Assembly (NCBI GenBank): GCA_963377175.1
Contig: CAUJNA010003817.1
Span: 1 to 64,000 of the forward strand
From: Effrenium voratum
Lineage: Eukaryota > Sar > Dinophyceae > Suessiales > Symbiodiniaceae
DNA length: 64,000 bases
Reading direction: 5' to 3'
In this document: positions 1 to 9,055 of the stretch, in pieces
How positions within the stretch are numbered: the first letter of the stretch is position 1
Layout of the letters: each line of letters starts with the position of its first letter
The notes under the pieces: generated by a model
Databases searched by the model: none
What the model saw: only the letters and a program-made list of their open reading frames with translations
What the model was told of the DNA's origin: nothing
Program-made: the position numbers and the translations under genes

Positions 1-691
1 TTACTATTTCCTTAATGGGCAGTTTATTTTTCCAAATGTCATTATATATATCATTCAATTTAATTTTATCTTCTTCTGTCTTAAGTCTCTTAGATATCTT
101 AAGATAAATCTTAGATTTAAAAATTTGATTAAGACAGTTGTTTAAATATGTCTCGTGGTGCTGGATGTTAGTTAAATCAGCTATAGGTTTCAACTGCTTC
201 CCGTCAGCAGTTCCTATAATTATCTTCTCTGGGTACGTATCCTTAAACTCCCTAACTCTGTTCAAAATATAATTGCCCGCCATACCTAGCTCATCAAACA
301 CAATACAATTATAATCAGAATGGTCAAATGTCGGTAGTCTTTCTCCAGCTACTATTGGAATACTGAAAAACTTGTTTAATGTTACGGCGTCGGCTTCGGT
401 TTCTTGCTTCTGCTTGTTATTAGAACATACGAATAACACATTATAACCTAGATTTTTCATATATTCGCCTATATAACTCTTGCCACTTCCAGCCAGTTTT
501 GCTTTTAGTAAAACCGGATGACACGACACAATTTGCTCACAAATGCTTTTGGTGTCGTATTCGTCTTTAACACGAATTTTTACATTATTGTAAGTCGGAA
601 TTTCTGATAACTCATTAACCTTAATTTTGTATATATCACTCGGTGGTGATACTTGTTTATTATCTTCAGCTCTCCATCCTCCCCTTTTGGT
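1..691 (-). pseudogene. SF1 (Pif1/RecD-like) helicase domain, truncated by window edge
   Basis: This stretch is open on the minus strand through the window edge and encodes the N-terminal half of a superfamily 1 helicase. Walker A reads AGSGKSY (about 478-503), Walker B reads VFDELG (about 285-303), and a GTADGKQLKP segment matches the SF1 motif III region. It lies in exactly the same frame as the polymerase ORF upstream and is separated from it by a single TAA at 692-694, so it was most likely the C-terminal domain of one polymerase-helicase protein. It has no convincing start codon of its own near the stop. By family knowledge it would unwind DNA during viral genome replication. The C-terminal helicase motifs lie beyond position 1. 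Stop readthrough, or a separately started helicase, are the alternatives to a nonsense mutation. Confidence 0.75.
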
Positions 692-3244
692 TTAAAACTT
701 AATCAATGTTTTGGCCTTGTCAATATTTTTCCTATCAATAATGAAGGCATCGGTTTTAACACTATGCACATTGATATTGTTGTTTTTCAATGTTTTATAA
801 TCTTTATGCATTTTAAAATTATGTCGTTGCATGAGTAGCTCTTTAATATACCTAAAGCCATTGGTTAAGTCTTTTTTATGTGTCATTGTCAATGTGTAAT
901 ATTTGACTTCTGACTCTTTCTCAACGTTTTTGATATCGTATTTTTTACCATCTATAATTTTATAACATTCGCGACAATGATTGTGATAATACATATTATT
1001 TTTCCAAAATTTATATGTGCCGTCATCAGAATTCCGGTACCTATCATCATCATTATCATGAGCCTTAAATTCTAAAACCCATCCCTCGCCTATGTTCCTT
1101 TCTAATTCTTTAATATATTCATCTGTCATCTCTGTCAAAACCTTATCATCATAAAATCCACTAATTTTATTAATTCTTCCTCCATACAGATTTTGATGAT
1201 ACAATGCTTCACTTAATGTATCAAATACTAAACTCTTCTGAGACTTGTTAGTTCCCTTTTCTAACAATCCGATATTTACGTTCGAAATCAACTTTTTAAC
1301 CTTGATGTCTTCACCTAAATTATTTGATATGTTAGTCTTCCATAGGTTCTCAACTATACTTTTATAATCTACTTCATAAATCGAAGAAGGCTTTTTAAAA
1401 TATAAAATTTCGACTTCGTCAATAAACTCTCCTAAAAACATGCCATATATTAAATTATATTGTTTATTAAAAAATAATGATGTTTGTTTTCCAGTAAACT
1501 TAACTAAGAATAAACATAATTCTCCCATGTTATTAAAATCATGTTTACCATAATCATAAGGCATCCAAATGTCAAATTGTTTAAACACTGGAATTTTTAC
1601 GATTTTAGTTAAATTATGTGTATATGCCTTGTTCTGGTCAATCTCTATATGTACTTCATTACTATGATAAAAGTAATGAAATTTACCAGCGGGTGCTACT
1701 GTCCTGCATCTGTTTAAAATTTCTACATCAATGTCATTATAATAAGATTTATGCAGTGAATTAAATAATGATTTATTGAATTCAAACATCGCCCTTGACA
1801 TCCTATTATAGGTGTCTTCAGTTTCTACTGTTATACTTGCATTGAAGGCATCAATCAAATTTTGTGTTTTTATCCTGTATGTAATTATTCTTTTCTTAAT
1901 CTTGAATTGAAACATCAGCTCCGAAATGATACACGCACTAAATTTAATTTTCGGGTCATATCCCGCCTGCTTTGCTTGATAATACATTTTCGCCAAATCA
2001 TTGTGTGTATATATCATTGTGTATTCGTCCTGTTCGGTGTGTTTTAATATGTCATCCAGCTCTTCAATCATGATGCATTTAATGGGTTCCTCTCTATGAT
2101 TTAAATAAAAGTCGGTAGAAGCATTAACATTGATATTATACTCTTTCTTTATTCCTAAATTTGATTTCAATTTTTTCAAGTCCTTATTTAATGTATATAT
2201 ATGGTCATTCTTTATTACTGCGTAGAATGTTTTGATATGGTGGTTTCTTTTTGGTGGGTCAAATGTAAAACTCAAATTACCTACAATATCGAAAATTCTG
2301 GCGGTGATGGCATACTCTTTAAATACCTTGTTCATGTCTTCTATTGAAGCACCATGGTTTTTGAATTCCTCGTCTGTTTTGTCTATGAGTTTCAAAATAC
2401 TGTCTCTGGTCATCTTCTTCATGTTCTTGTCTTGTCCGTAAAAATCATTCAATGTGTTAATCCAACATTCGTTTTCAACATAATGCTTTACCTTAATGGC
2501 TTCCTCAAAAGTGCAATATTCTGGGTCGAGTTCTGTTTCCATATATCTATGAAAAATACCAATATTATTTGCGTTTTTTAAGTTCTTCTTTTTAGGGTCA
2601 TAATCTTTAATATCTCCTTCTACCGTGTCGGCATCATAAATCACTACTGCATCTATATAGTGCTTCATTGTCTTGTAATGCCTAGCGATGTCGTCATCTT
2701 GTGCCAGTGTTTTAATAACCTTCTTAAAAAGGTTTTTGTCATACAGTCTAAAAATTCTCTTCTTGACTAATTCCTCTATCCATCTTCCAGTCTTCACTCC
2801 AGCATGCTTATCATCAAAATGCATGGGATAATATGTCCCGCCTTGAATGTCTTTAAACGATGCTTTCACCTTATATGATGCATATCCACTCATAGTAAAA
2901 AAACGAAATCCGATTGTGTAATCTCTGGGTTTTGTTTTGTGTCCTCTTGTTATGTTCTCCTGGTTGTTCTTTTTCATTCTTTCGTTTAGTGGTTCTCTCT
3001 CTTCATATGTGTTCATAACCTGGTCGTATTTTTGATTTGCCTTGCTCTTTTCATCCACTGATTTTGCCTTTATGAAATCATTAACTATCTTCTCCGCTGT
3101 TGTGTATTGTGATATTTTCCTGTCGGTGTATAATCCTATAATGTCTCTAACCTTTTCCTTTTGTTGTGTTGATAAATTCCCCTTGTTCCTTTCGAGTTTG
3201 CTTTCTAAAGAGTTAATATTTCTTTTTACAGCTTTTGATGTCAT
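692..3244 (-). CDS. Family-B-like viral DNA polymerase (PLV/TVpol type)
   Basis: An 850-aa protein starting at ATG 3244. The C-terminal third carries a palm signature: motif A EIDQNKAY (residues 534-541), a motif-B-like KLISNVNIGLLEKG (651-664), a GG turn (688-689) and motif C VKTDAFII (829-836), with TD in place of the usual DTD. The N-terminal half is lysine-rich and has no domain I can name; I do not see canonical exonuclease motifs. The arrangement recalls the polymerases of polinton-like viruses (protein-primed PolB or the TVpol group), and the choice between these is inference. The frame runs on past the terminal TAA into an SF1 helicase, so the natural product was probably a fusion. 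Unlike the capsid genes, no TCTA box lies 13-20 nt before its start, which suits an early gene. It is divergently placed from the 3,391 gene across a 146-bp AT-rich spacer. Confidence 0.72.
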   Translation of the reverse strand: MTSKAVKRNINSLESKLERNKGNLSTQQKEKVRDIIGLYTDRKISQYTTAEKIVNDFIKAKSVDEKSKANQKYDQVMNTYEEREPLNERMKKNNQENITRGHKTKPRDYTIGFRFFTMSGYASYKVKASFKDIQGGTYYPMHFDDKHAGVKTGRWIEELVKKRIFRLYDKNLFKKVIKTLAQDDDIARHYKTMKHYIDAVVIYDADTVEGDIKDYDPKKKNLKNANNIGIFHRYMETELDPEYCTFEEAIKVKHYVENECWINTLNDFYGQDKNMKKMTRDSILKLIDKTDEEFKNHGASIEDMNKVFKEYAITARIFDIVGNLSFTFDPPKRNHHIKTFYAVIKNDHIYTLNKDLKKLKSNLGIKKEYNINVNASTDFYLNHREEPIKCIMIEELDDILKHTEQDEYTMIYTHNDLAKMYYQAKQAGYDPKIKFSACIISELMFQFKIKKRIITYRIKTQNLIDAFNASITVETEDTYNRMSRAMFEFNKSLFNSLHKSYYNDIDVEILNRCRTVAPAGKFHYFYHSNEVHIEIDQNKAYTHNLTKIVKIPVFKQFDIWMPYDYGKHDFNNMGELCLFLVKFTGKQTSLFFNKQYNLIYGMFLGEFIDEVEILYFKKPSSIYEVDYKSIVENLWKTNISNNLGEDIKVKKLISNVNIGLLEKGTNKSQKSLVFDTLSEALYHQNLYGGRINKISGFYDDKVLTEMTDEYIKELERNIGEGWVLEFKAHDNDDDRYRNSDDGTYKFWKNNMYYHNHCRECYKIIDGKKYDIKNVEKESEVKYYTLTMTHKKDLTNGFRYIKELLMQRHNFKMHKDYKTLKNNNINVHSVKTDAFIIDRKNIDKAKTLIKF

Positions 3245-3390
3245 AATAATATTTATATTATATATATTATAGTGTCAATATTTCTTTAAATGCGTTTTTC
3301 TTGAAATGTTATTTAATAATAAATAGTATATAATTATATTTTATGTAAAACTTATTTAAAGAAATACTGTGTTAATAATATATTAACAGA

Positions 3391-3657
3391 ATGCCCAGAT
3401 TATCAAAATATCATGATGTTACTAAGGATTTGAACCCGGATGACTACACAATGGAAGAGATACAAAAACAGATGGCTATATACAACCGCTTGTATTATCT
3501 TAAGAACCTACAAAAAGAAGGATGGATGGAAAATAAAATTGAACAAAGCAAAAAGGCATATCGTCAGAAAGCCATAAAGGAATACATAGAACAACAAAAT
3601 ATAGATATTGATGAAATTAAAAACCCTCAAGAACTACTTGACAAGCTCACAAAATGA
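3391..3657 (+). CDS. Small hypothetical viral protein, 88 aa
   Basis: An 88-aa highly charged, predicted all-helical protein. I recognise no family. It is the only plus-strand gene in the left 7.4 kb of the element and is divergent from the polymerase. It converges on the fibre pseudogene: its TGA is followed within 6 bases by a 12-bp-stem palindrome that separates the two 3' ends. Composition and codon use match the rest of the viral block. A short DNA-binding or virion-associated role is possible but unsupported. Confidence 0.55.
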   Translation: MPRLSKYHDVTKDLNPDDYTMEEIQKQMAIYNRLYYLKNLQKEGWMENKIEQSKKAYRQKAIKEYIEQQNIDIDEIKNPQELLDKLTK

Positions 3658-3662
3658 AATAC

Positions 3663-3693
3663 TTAATAATATTATGTTGTTTAATATTATTAA
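3663..3693. terminator. AT palindrome between convergent genes
   Basis: Inverted arms 3663-3674 and 3682-3693 (12 bp, perfect) with a 7-nt loop lie exactly between the stop of the 3,391 gene and the 3' end of the fibre gene. It is probably a bidirectional transcript-end hairpin of the kind used by mimiviruses and Sputnik. The function is inferred. Confidence 0.55.
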
Positions 3694-5777
3694 TTATTTA
3701 GATTTTTTCTTTTTCAATAATTTAGTTTCCAAATATTCTACACGAGTAATAAGTTTTGATAAAGCATCCCAGCTAATACAAGCCATTCTGTCATAACACA
3801 TCGTTAAGTATTCTCCTGTATCATTTACAATATTATATTTAGGATTTGTGTATTGTTGAACATCTTGAGCAATCCATCCTAATTCAGTTTTTTAGTTTTT
3901 TGATTTTTAACAAATGTTTTAATCTTAATGTTTTTTACCATATTTATAGTGTCATCTTCTACATCTTCTATATTATCTTTCAGTCTCTTATCACTACTTA
4001 AATTAAATCCATTGAATGATGAAAATTGAGTATCATCCAATTGTAAATATTTAGTGCCATCAATATAACTATCAAAAGTTGTTGATGCTTCTAATCTTAA
4101 AACAGCATCACTACTTAAATGTCTCAAATTGATTTTATGAGCAATTCCAAAAGACATTATCACCGCAATATTCCAGTCGCCTCTAATTCGCTATTACAAC
4201 AACTATCTCAAATTAATTATATTATCAAGCCTAATGTTTAAGATAATTCCGACAACCAAATTAATAGAGATAGACGTGTTGCTATTCCTAATTATTAAAT
4301 CATTTGTATCGACATACATTTCAGCATTATCAATTATTAGGTTTGATGTGTTGCCAAATTGAACATTGCCACTCGGTGAATTTTGTAATAATAAAGTATT
4401 TCCTGATACAGACTGAACTTGGTTGACTTCAACTTTCTTACCAGAAACCATTGTTAAATCGCCGTTTGTGTATACATCACCTAATATATCAACTGGTTTA
4501 TTGAAAATGGTTTTTGATACTGCACCGTCGCACATAAAATATTGGTTAGAAGCATTGGTTATATCTCCGATACTACAAGCAAGAAAATTATTATGCGCCA
4601 TATATAAGCCTTCTGTAGCATCTGGTGTATATCTTCGTATTGAACCATTGTTATTAAAATTTAAAAATGAACCATTGTTAAGACTTATTGCGTTGTCAGT
4701 TCCTACAAACTGAACAGCACTGGTAAATCTCGCTTGTCCGGCACAGTTTAAAACATAACCAGAAACACCAACAGCACCTAAACCAAACCTATCCTTGACC
4801 CAGACACGACCAACATTAGCATCTCCTATTTGAGTTTCCCATTGACCTCCTGAACTACTCATCCACATTCTGCCATCTCTATTAATATTAAATTCTCTGT
4901 TAAACATTACGAATTGAATGTGTAATCCATTACTTGGTGCCCTATAATTATTACAAAATAAAGTATTGCCAGTAACCATTGCAATAGAGTCATGAAATGT
5001 AACCGGACCCGATACTGATTGATTGCTTAAATCTAGTTTATCTAATTTTTGTAAATCCGTTGCTAATAAACTATTAATCGTATTTGAATTTTCAGTTATT
5101 AATAAATCTTGTGTAGTGTTGGCTGATATGATTGAAGAAAATGTATTGCTGTAGGCTGTGTTAGTATTGAATAAATTAGTATCGTTTGCATATAATGTTG
5201 ATACATCTGCTAAAATTGTTGATATTGTGTTTCCGTGTCCTGTTATTAGTGAAGAATTTGAACTTATATTATTGAAGTTTGAAGTGATTGTATTATTGGA
5301 ATTTCCTACTAAGAATGTATTAGAACTAATAGTATTGAAGTTTGATGTTATTGTAGCATTTAAATTACTGAGTACAAAAGTATTAGAACTAATATTATTA
5401 GCATTTGTGTCAAGTTTAATTGTATTTGCTGATATAGTCGGTAGTATTGAAGTTATGGTTAATCCGTGTGCTGTTATATTATTAAGGTTGCTTGTAATTG
5501 TTGTGTTTTGGTTTACTTGTTCGTCAAACATTGTTGTTGATGTTGCGTTTAATTCAGTAATATCTAAAATATTGGCATCTATCTTATTTTTCTGTGCTAA
5601 AATAAGAGCATCAACTTCTTCAGTAGTATAACCGCCACCCAATGCGCCTGTTGTATCTGCTAATTCTTGCTTTGTAGCATAAACACTGCTTAAGGTTGAT
5701 GGTTCTGTTGAATTTATTAATACTAATTCGCTTGCTATAATTCTGCTTGAGCCATCCAATGATAATGTTGAAAACAT
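3694..5777 (-). pseudogene. Tail-fibre-like protein with C-terminal S74 chaperone domain, broken
   Basis: The first open part (5777-4203, 524 aa) contains a long run of degenerate repeats built on patterns such as NTITSNFNNISSN, typical of trimeric fibre shafts. Three in-frame stops follow near 4185-4205. The reading then resumes with a segment that includes SSDKRLKDNI (about 3970-4000), the hallmark of the Peptidase_S74 intramolecular chaperone that trims and trimerises phage fibres and some viral spikes. A one-base slip in an A/T homopolymer near 3885-3897 moves the end of the domain (GWIAQDVQQY and a helical tail) to another frame, ending at TAA 3694. The protein would be a receptor-binding or surface fibre of the virion. 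At least two lesions make it a pseudogene, unless the homopolymer slip is a sequencing error. Confidence 0.72.
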
Positions 5778-5812
5778 AATTATTATATAGTAGGTTATAA
5801 AATAATTATATT

Positions 5813-6388
5813 CTATCTTTTTTTTCCTCTTGAGCCAAATATACCTTTATTTAATGCGTTGTATTTTTCTTGCTTCTGTCTTAAATATTCATTTTGCAAT
5901 AATTGGTAATGCTGTGCTATATTTTGTAGCGGGTTTGCAGGCGGTTGTGATGCTTGTGGCATCGCTTCGCGTGGTTGCATTCTTCTTGGGGGTGGTGTGT
6001 TCGCTATTATATTATTTTGTTGCTGTTGTTGTGGAATATGTTGCTCTTCTTCTTCGCGATATTCTACCTTCTGGGGTTTTGCTATTGGAACTGCTTTTGG
6101 TTTAGGTTTTATAGGTTTAGTTTCTAATGGTCCTTGGCAATTGCGTTCGTGACTGTATCTGTATGATTTTAATGGTAAAGTTTTGGCACATTTTGGGCAG
6201 GTTATTTTCTTTTCATTACGCGCTTGAGTTTTTGAGTTGTTTGTAAGAGGTTCTACATGTTTTATTTCTTGTGTTGGTTCTATTGTTGGTTCTGCCTGTG
6301 GTGCTTCTTCTTCTTCAATTGGTGGTAATTCATTTACTGGTGCGTCTGCTTCAATTGTATTAGTAATTTCAGGTTCAACTTCTGACAT
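5813..6388 (-). CDS. Zinc-finger protein with acidic N-terminus, 191 aa
   Basis: The N-terminal 60 residues are strongly acidic. They are followed by a C2HC-type finger with C64, C67, H80 and C84 (CPKCAKTLPLKSYRYSHERNC minus its last residue). The rest is proline/glutamine-rich and ends in a basic tail. The 'PLK.. YSH..NC' finger is a form I associate with PLV and virophage structural-cluster proteins, but no function is established. It lies directly between the fibre and minor capsid genes in the same orientation, which suggests a virion or assembly role. The start is ATG 6388. Two copies of a short tatagacaaaatatata-type motif precede it instead of a TCTA box. Confidence 0.6.
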   Translation of the reverse strand: MSEVEPEITNTIEADAPVNELPPIEEEEAPQAEPTIEPTQEIKHVEPLTNNSKTQARNEKKITCPKCAKTLPLKSYRYSHERNCQGPLETKPIKPKPKAVPIAKPQKVEYREEEEQHIPQQQQQNNIIANTPPPRRMQPREAMPQASQPPANPLQNIAQHYQLLQNEYLRQKQEKYNALNKGIFGSRGKKR

Positions 6389-6451
6389 ATATAATATATT
6401 ATATATTTTGTCTATATTTTTTATATATTTTGTCTATATGGACAAATTGAG

Positions 6452-6491
6452 AAATATTAATATTAATAATTTGATATAAATATTAATATTT
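6452..6491. terminator. AT palindrome downstream of minor capsid gene
   Basis: Perfect 13-bp arms 6452-6464 and 6479-6491 with a 14-nt loop lie a few bases beyond the minus-strand stop at 6503. This position suits a transcript-end hairpin for the minor capsid gene. Confidence 0.5.
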
Positions 6492-6502
6492 AGGTTGTTT
6501 AT

Positions 6503-7355
6503 TCAATTGTCTAATTGAAAGAGAATGCTAAAAGAAATGGGTACGCCATGAAAATCAATTAATTCGTTTCTTGAAGTTGTTATTCTAAAGTGTAGTCTCT
6601 TAATATTTTTACCGCCTACATCAATAAAATCTGCATATATGGGCGCTGTAAAATCTGTTATAACTCCGCCAAGTTGTTGATTGATTTGAACTTTTTTAAT
6701 TACTGAACTGCTGAAATTGTTAAGTGCTGAATATTTATAATCGCTTAATTGAGGACAATTTATGTATATATTCTGAAAAGGAACTAAATTGAAGTATCCA
6801 CTTAACCAAGATGACGCAGGTTCGTAGACAATATAATTACTTAATAAATAGTTAATAGACTTTGGTCTTAAATTGTCATATTCAAACTGTCCTCTGTTCC
6901 ATTCGCCATTTACATAATTTTCTAATTCGTCATCTGTAGGTATTTTGATTTTGTAAGTTAGAGGGTCATTTAATTTAAGTTCCATTTTGCGTTCGCTTTG
7001 TCCATATACTGTCAAAAACAAATCGGGAACAATATCATTAAATGCCGCGTTTAATTCTGATTGTATTTTAAATGATAATTGATTGGCATAATAAATTTCA
7101 CCGGATACATCAACGGCAGTGCTTCTTAATAAGACATTGGAACTATTATACAACATAATATAGAAGCGTTCGTAAAACCCTTTCTCTGTTGTATAAAACG
7201 GAGTGCTGAATGAACACTCTGTCACGAAGATTTTGTTCTTGGTGGAATTTCAAAGTTTTGGTCAAGTTCTATAATAAAATCGCTGGTAGAATTACTTTCT
7301 TGCAATCTGTAGGCACTATCAACATAGATTTTTTATATGTTAATCTATCACTCAT
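6503..7355 (-). pseudogene. Minor capsid (penton-like) protein, frameshifted
   Basis: The main open part (7225-6503, about 240 aa) includes FYTTEKGFYERFYIML near the start and LHFRITTSRNELIDFHG near the end. These segments resemble the PLV/virophage minor capsid (single jelly-roll penton) family, where a 'DxxG..idfnG..f' strand pair is usual. Upstream, in another frame, lie VDSAYRLQESNS and IELDQNFEIPP, the expected family N-terminus, and then, in a third frame, the ATG at 7355. Two single-base slips, near 7226-7235 and near 7320, therefore split the gene. The visible start at 7225 is only a GTG after the slip. A TCTA box precedes the ATG at 7355 by 15 nt. The protein would occupy the capsid vertices together with the major capsid protein encoded at 9056. 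Confidence 0.7.
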
Positions 7356-7370
7356 AAATATAATATACAA

Positions 7371-7374
7371 TAGA
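7371..7374 (-). promoter_or_regulatory. TCTA box before minor capsid gene
   Basis: TCTA on the minus strand, 15 nt upstream of ATG 7355, in an AT-only context. It is one of nine such boxes at a similar spacing. Confidence 0.5.
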
Positions 7375-7456
7375 AATTATAATATAATTATTATTGATAA
7401 TTACTTTGAAATTATTGTTATTAATAGATAATTTAAAAAATATATATTAATAATAT

Positions 7457-8236
7457 ATGATTGGACGACAATTATTATTAGGTGCTATAGAAGGCAGGAC
7501 GCCGACGCAAATGATGGCAGGTGTAGCAAGCGATAAAGCATATACAGCAGGTAAGGATTTAATAGAAGATGTATTTTTTAATCATAAAAAGACATTGGAA
7601 GACAAAATGGGAGGTTTCAATAAACATTTTGATAAGCAGATAATGAAACACAAAACACGCTATGCTGAAGAAATCAATGTTCAAAATAGAAATAAAATCG
7701 ATGATGTCAAGGGTTTAGACGCCGCGTATTCAAATGTAAATGGAATAACAAGAATAGGCAACACTTTATATATTGGCGGCACTGGCGCTAAAACGGGACT
7801 AAATCACAAAGTCAATGATGTAATCGCAGATCTGTTTTTTATTCCTACTCATAATGTTCAATTAAGCGAAAGATATAAGGACGCAATGGAAGAATTAAGT
7901 AAAAATCCAGATGTGAATAGAATTGTTGGACATAGCCTCGGTTCATCCGTTGTTCAAGAAATCAACAACAGACACGGGAACAAATATGCAACTACTGTGT
8001 ATTCGTCACCTTTTGTATCAGGAAGTAATCAACAGAAAAACCCGCGACACTTACGATTTAGAAATCGTGGAGACCCTATAGCAATGTTCGATGACGCGGC
8101 AATAACTGGAGAAATAGAAAGCAATAATTTATTAGACAAACACAGTTTCAATAATTGGACAGGACAAGGTATGACTGAAATTAATCCTACTACGGCAGTT
8201 TCAAACGGGTTCAACCCGAATGATAATTCGGTTTAA
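7457..8236 (+). CDS. Class-3-type lipase (alpha/beta hydrolase)
   Basis: A 259-aa protein with the nucleophile elbow GHSLG at residues 158-162 (catalytic Ser160). Asp206 in the downstream RGDPIAMFDD segment and His229 in KHSFNNW complete a plausible Ser-Asp-His triad in the class 3 lipase order. The N-terminal 80 residues are charged and probably helical, perhaps a virion-targeting part. Lipases or phospholipases occur in several PLVs and polinton-type elements and are thought to breach membranes on entry or exit; that role here is inference. The gene is intact, although neighbouring virion genes are broken. It is divergent from the minor capsid gene and shares its AT-rich promoter spacer. 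Confidence 0.8.
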   Translation: MIGRQLLLGAIEGRTPTQMMAGVASDKAYTAGKDLIEDVFFNHKKTLEDKMGGFNKHFDKQIMKHKTRYAEEINVQNRNKIDDVKGLDAAYSNVNGITRIGNTLYIGGTGAKTGLNHKVNDVIADLFFIPTHNVQLSERYKDAMEELSKNPDVNRIVGHSLGSSVVQEINNRHGNKYATTVYSSPFVSGSNQQKNPRHLRFRNRGDPIAMFDDAAITGEIESNNLLDKHSFNNWTGQGMTEINPTTAVSNGFNPNDNSV

Positions 8237-8306
8237 ATGCTTCGCGTTTCAATCCCAATTCAACACCAGAACAATAAATAAATAAATATATATATATAAG
8301 TTATAT

Positions 8307-8750
8307 ATGAGTATTGATGCTGAGAAATGGGACAACGATATTGAATATGCTTATAAGAAAATGATAGAGCGAGAGAAAAAGAAAGAATACAACATATCAA
8401 ATAGTAGATGTGAATGTAATTGTGGCAAAGAAGTATTGAATAAGGATAAAGAAGAGCACGAAAGCAATGATTTAAATCATTTATACTACAGAAAAGGTAA
8501 TATTGAAGGACTTATAATAGGCACGTATAGTGAAATTATTAATTATGAAAATGATTATTTAACATTACATCCAGAAAATAACAAGATACATTATACAGAT
8601 TATAGTAGAATTGATTATACCGACTTTTTAAAAGAACAAGAAGAAAAGAAAATTCCATTAGATGAAGATGATTTAAGTTATTTGTATAAGTATAGAGACG
8701 AATTAGAAGATTGTATAAAGCGTATAACTGAACTAACATTATCTCAATAA
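8307..8750 (+). CDS. Small CxCG zinc-finger protein, 147 aa
   Basis: A charged protein with a compact finger C35-x-C37-x-C39-G followed by H51 and H58. This is one of three short 'CxC...H...H' proteins in the element (the others start at 13,325 minus and 14,392 plus). The remainder is acidic, tyrosine-rich and helical, with no recognised family. It is followed 11 bases later by another small gene, suggesting co-transcription. A nucleic-acid or protein-binding role is the natural guess. Confidence 0.55.
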   Translation: MSIDAEKWDNDIEYAYKKMIEREKKKEYNISNSRCECNCGKEVLNKDKEEHESNDLNHLYYRKGNIEGLIIGTYSEIINYENDYLTLHPENNKIHYTDYSRIDYTDFLKEQEEKKIPLDEDDLSYLYKYRDELEDCIKRITELTLSQ

Positions 8751-8761
8751 TATTAATAATA

Positions 8762-8992
8762 ATGTTTAGAAGTAAAGACAAGCAAAACAAAATTCCATTA
8801 GAGAAGAAACTGACAAAAGAACCTACAAAATACGATAAACAATACAAAAATTTAGATTATGATACTTTAAAAGATATAGTTGATACAAAAAATAACTATC
8901 TAATAAATACTATAAAAAATACAGCTTCAAATAATTCTACTACAATGCTTCCACATAAGAAAAATATAAATAATAAAAAAAATAAAATCTAA
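8762..8992 (+). CDS. Small lysine/asparagine-rich protein, 76 aa
   Basis: A 76-aa basic protein without a recognisable fold, placed between a zinc-finger gene and the major capsid gene on the same strand. Its composition is low-complexity, so coding status rests on position, the ATG start and the tight spacing to its neighbours. It could be a small virion or DNA-condensing protein; nothing in the sequence proves it. Confidence 0.4.
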   Translation: MFRSKDKQNKIPLEKKLTKEPTKYDKQYKNLDYDTLKDIVDTKNNYLINTIKNTASNNSTTMLPHKKNINNKKNKI

Positions 8993-9011
8993 GTTTATCA
9001 TGTTCTAATTT

Positions 9012-9042
9012 TGATATAGATTTTTTAAAAAAATCTATATCA
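9012..9042. promoter_or_regulatory. Perfect palindrome with TCTA box upstream of major capsid gene
   Basis: A 15-bp-arm perfect palindrome (9012-9026 with 9028-9042) ends 13 nt before the capsid ATG. Its right arm contains the TCTA box 9034-9037, 18 nt upstream of the start, and its left arm therefore holds the mirror-image TAGA. It could act as a promoter, as a 3'-end hairpin for the upstream genes, or as both. Confidence 0.5.
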
Positions 9043-9055
9043 TCATATATAAGTA

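Noticed and set aside
4423..5631. Plus-strand frames opposite the fibre gene
   Set aside because: Shadows of the repetitive fibre codons; no independent motif.
8029..8214. Minus-strand frame inside the lipase gene
   Set aside because: Opposite-strand shadow of a well supported gene.
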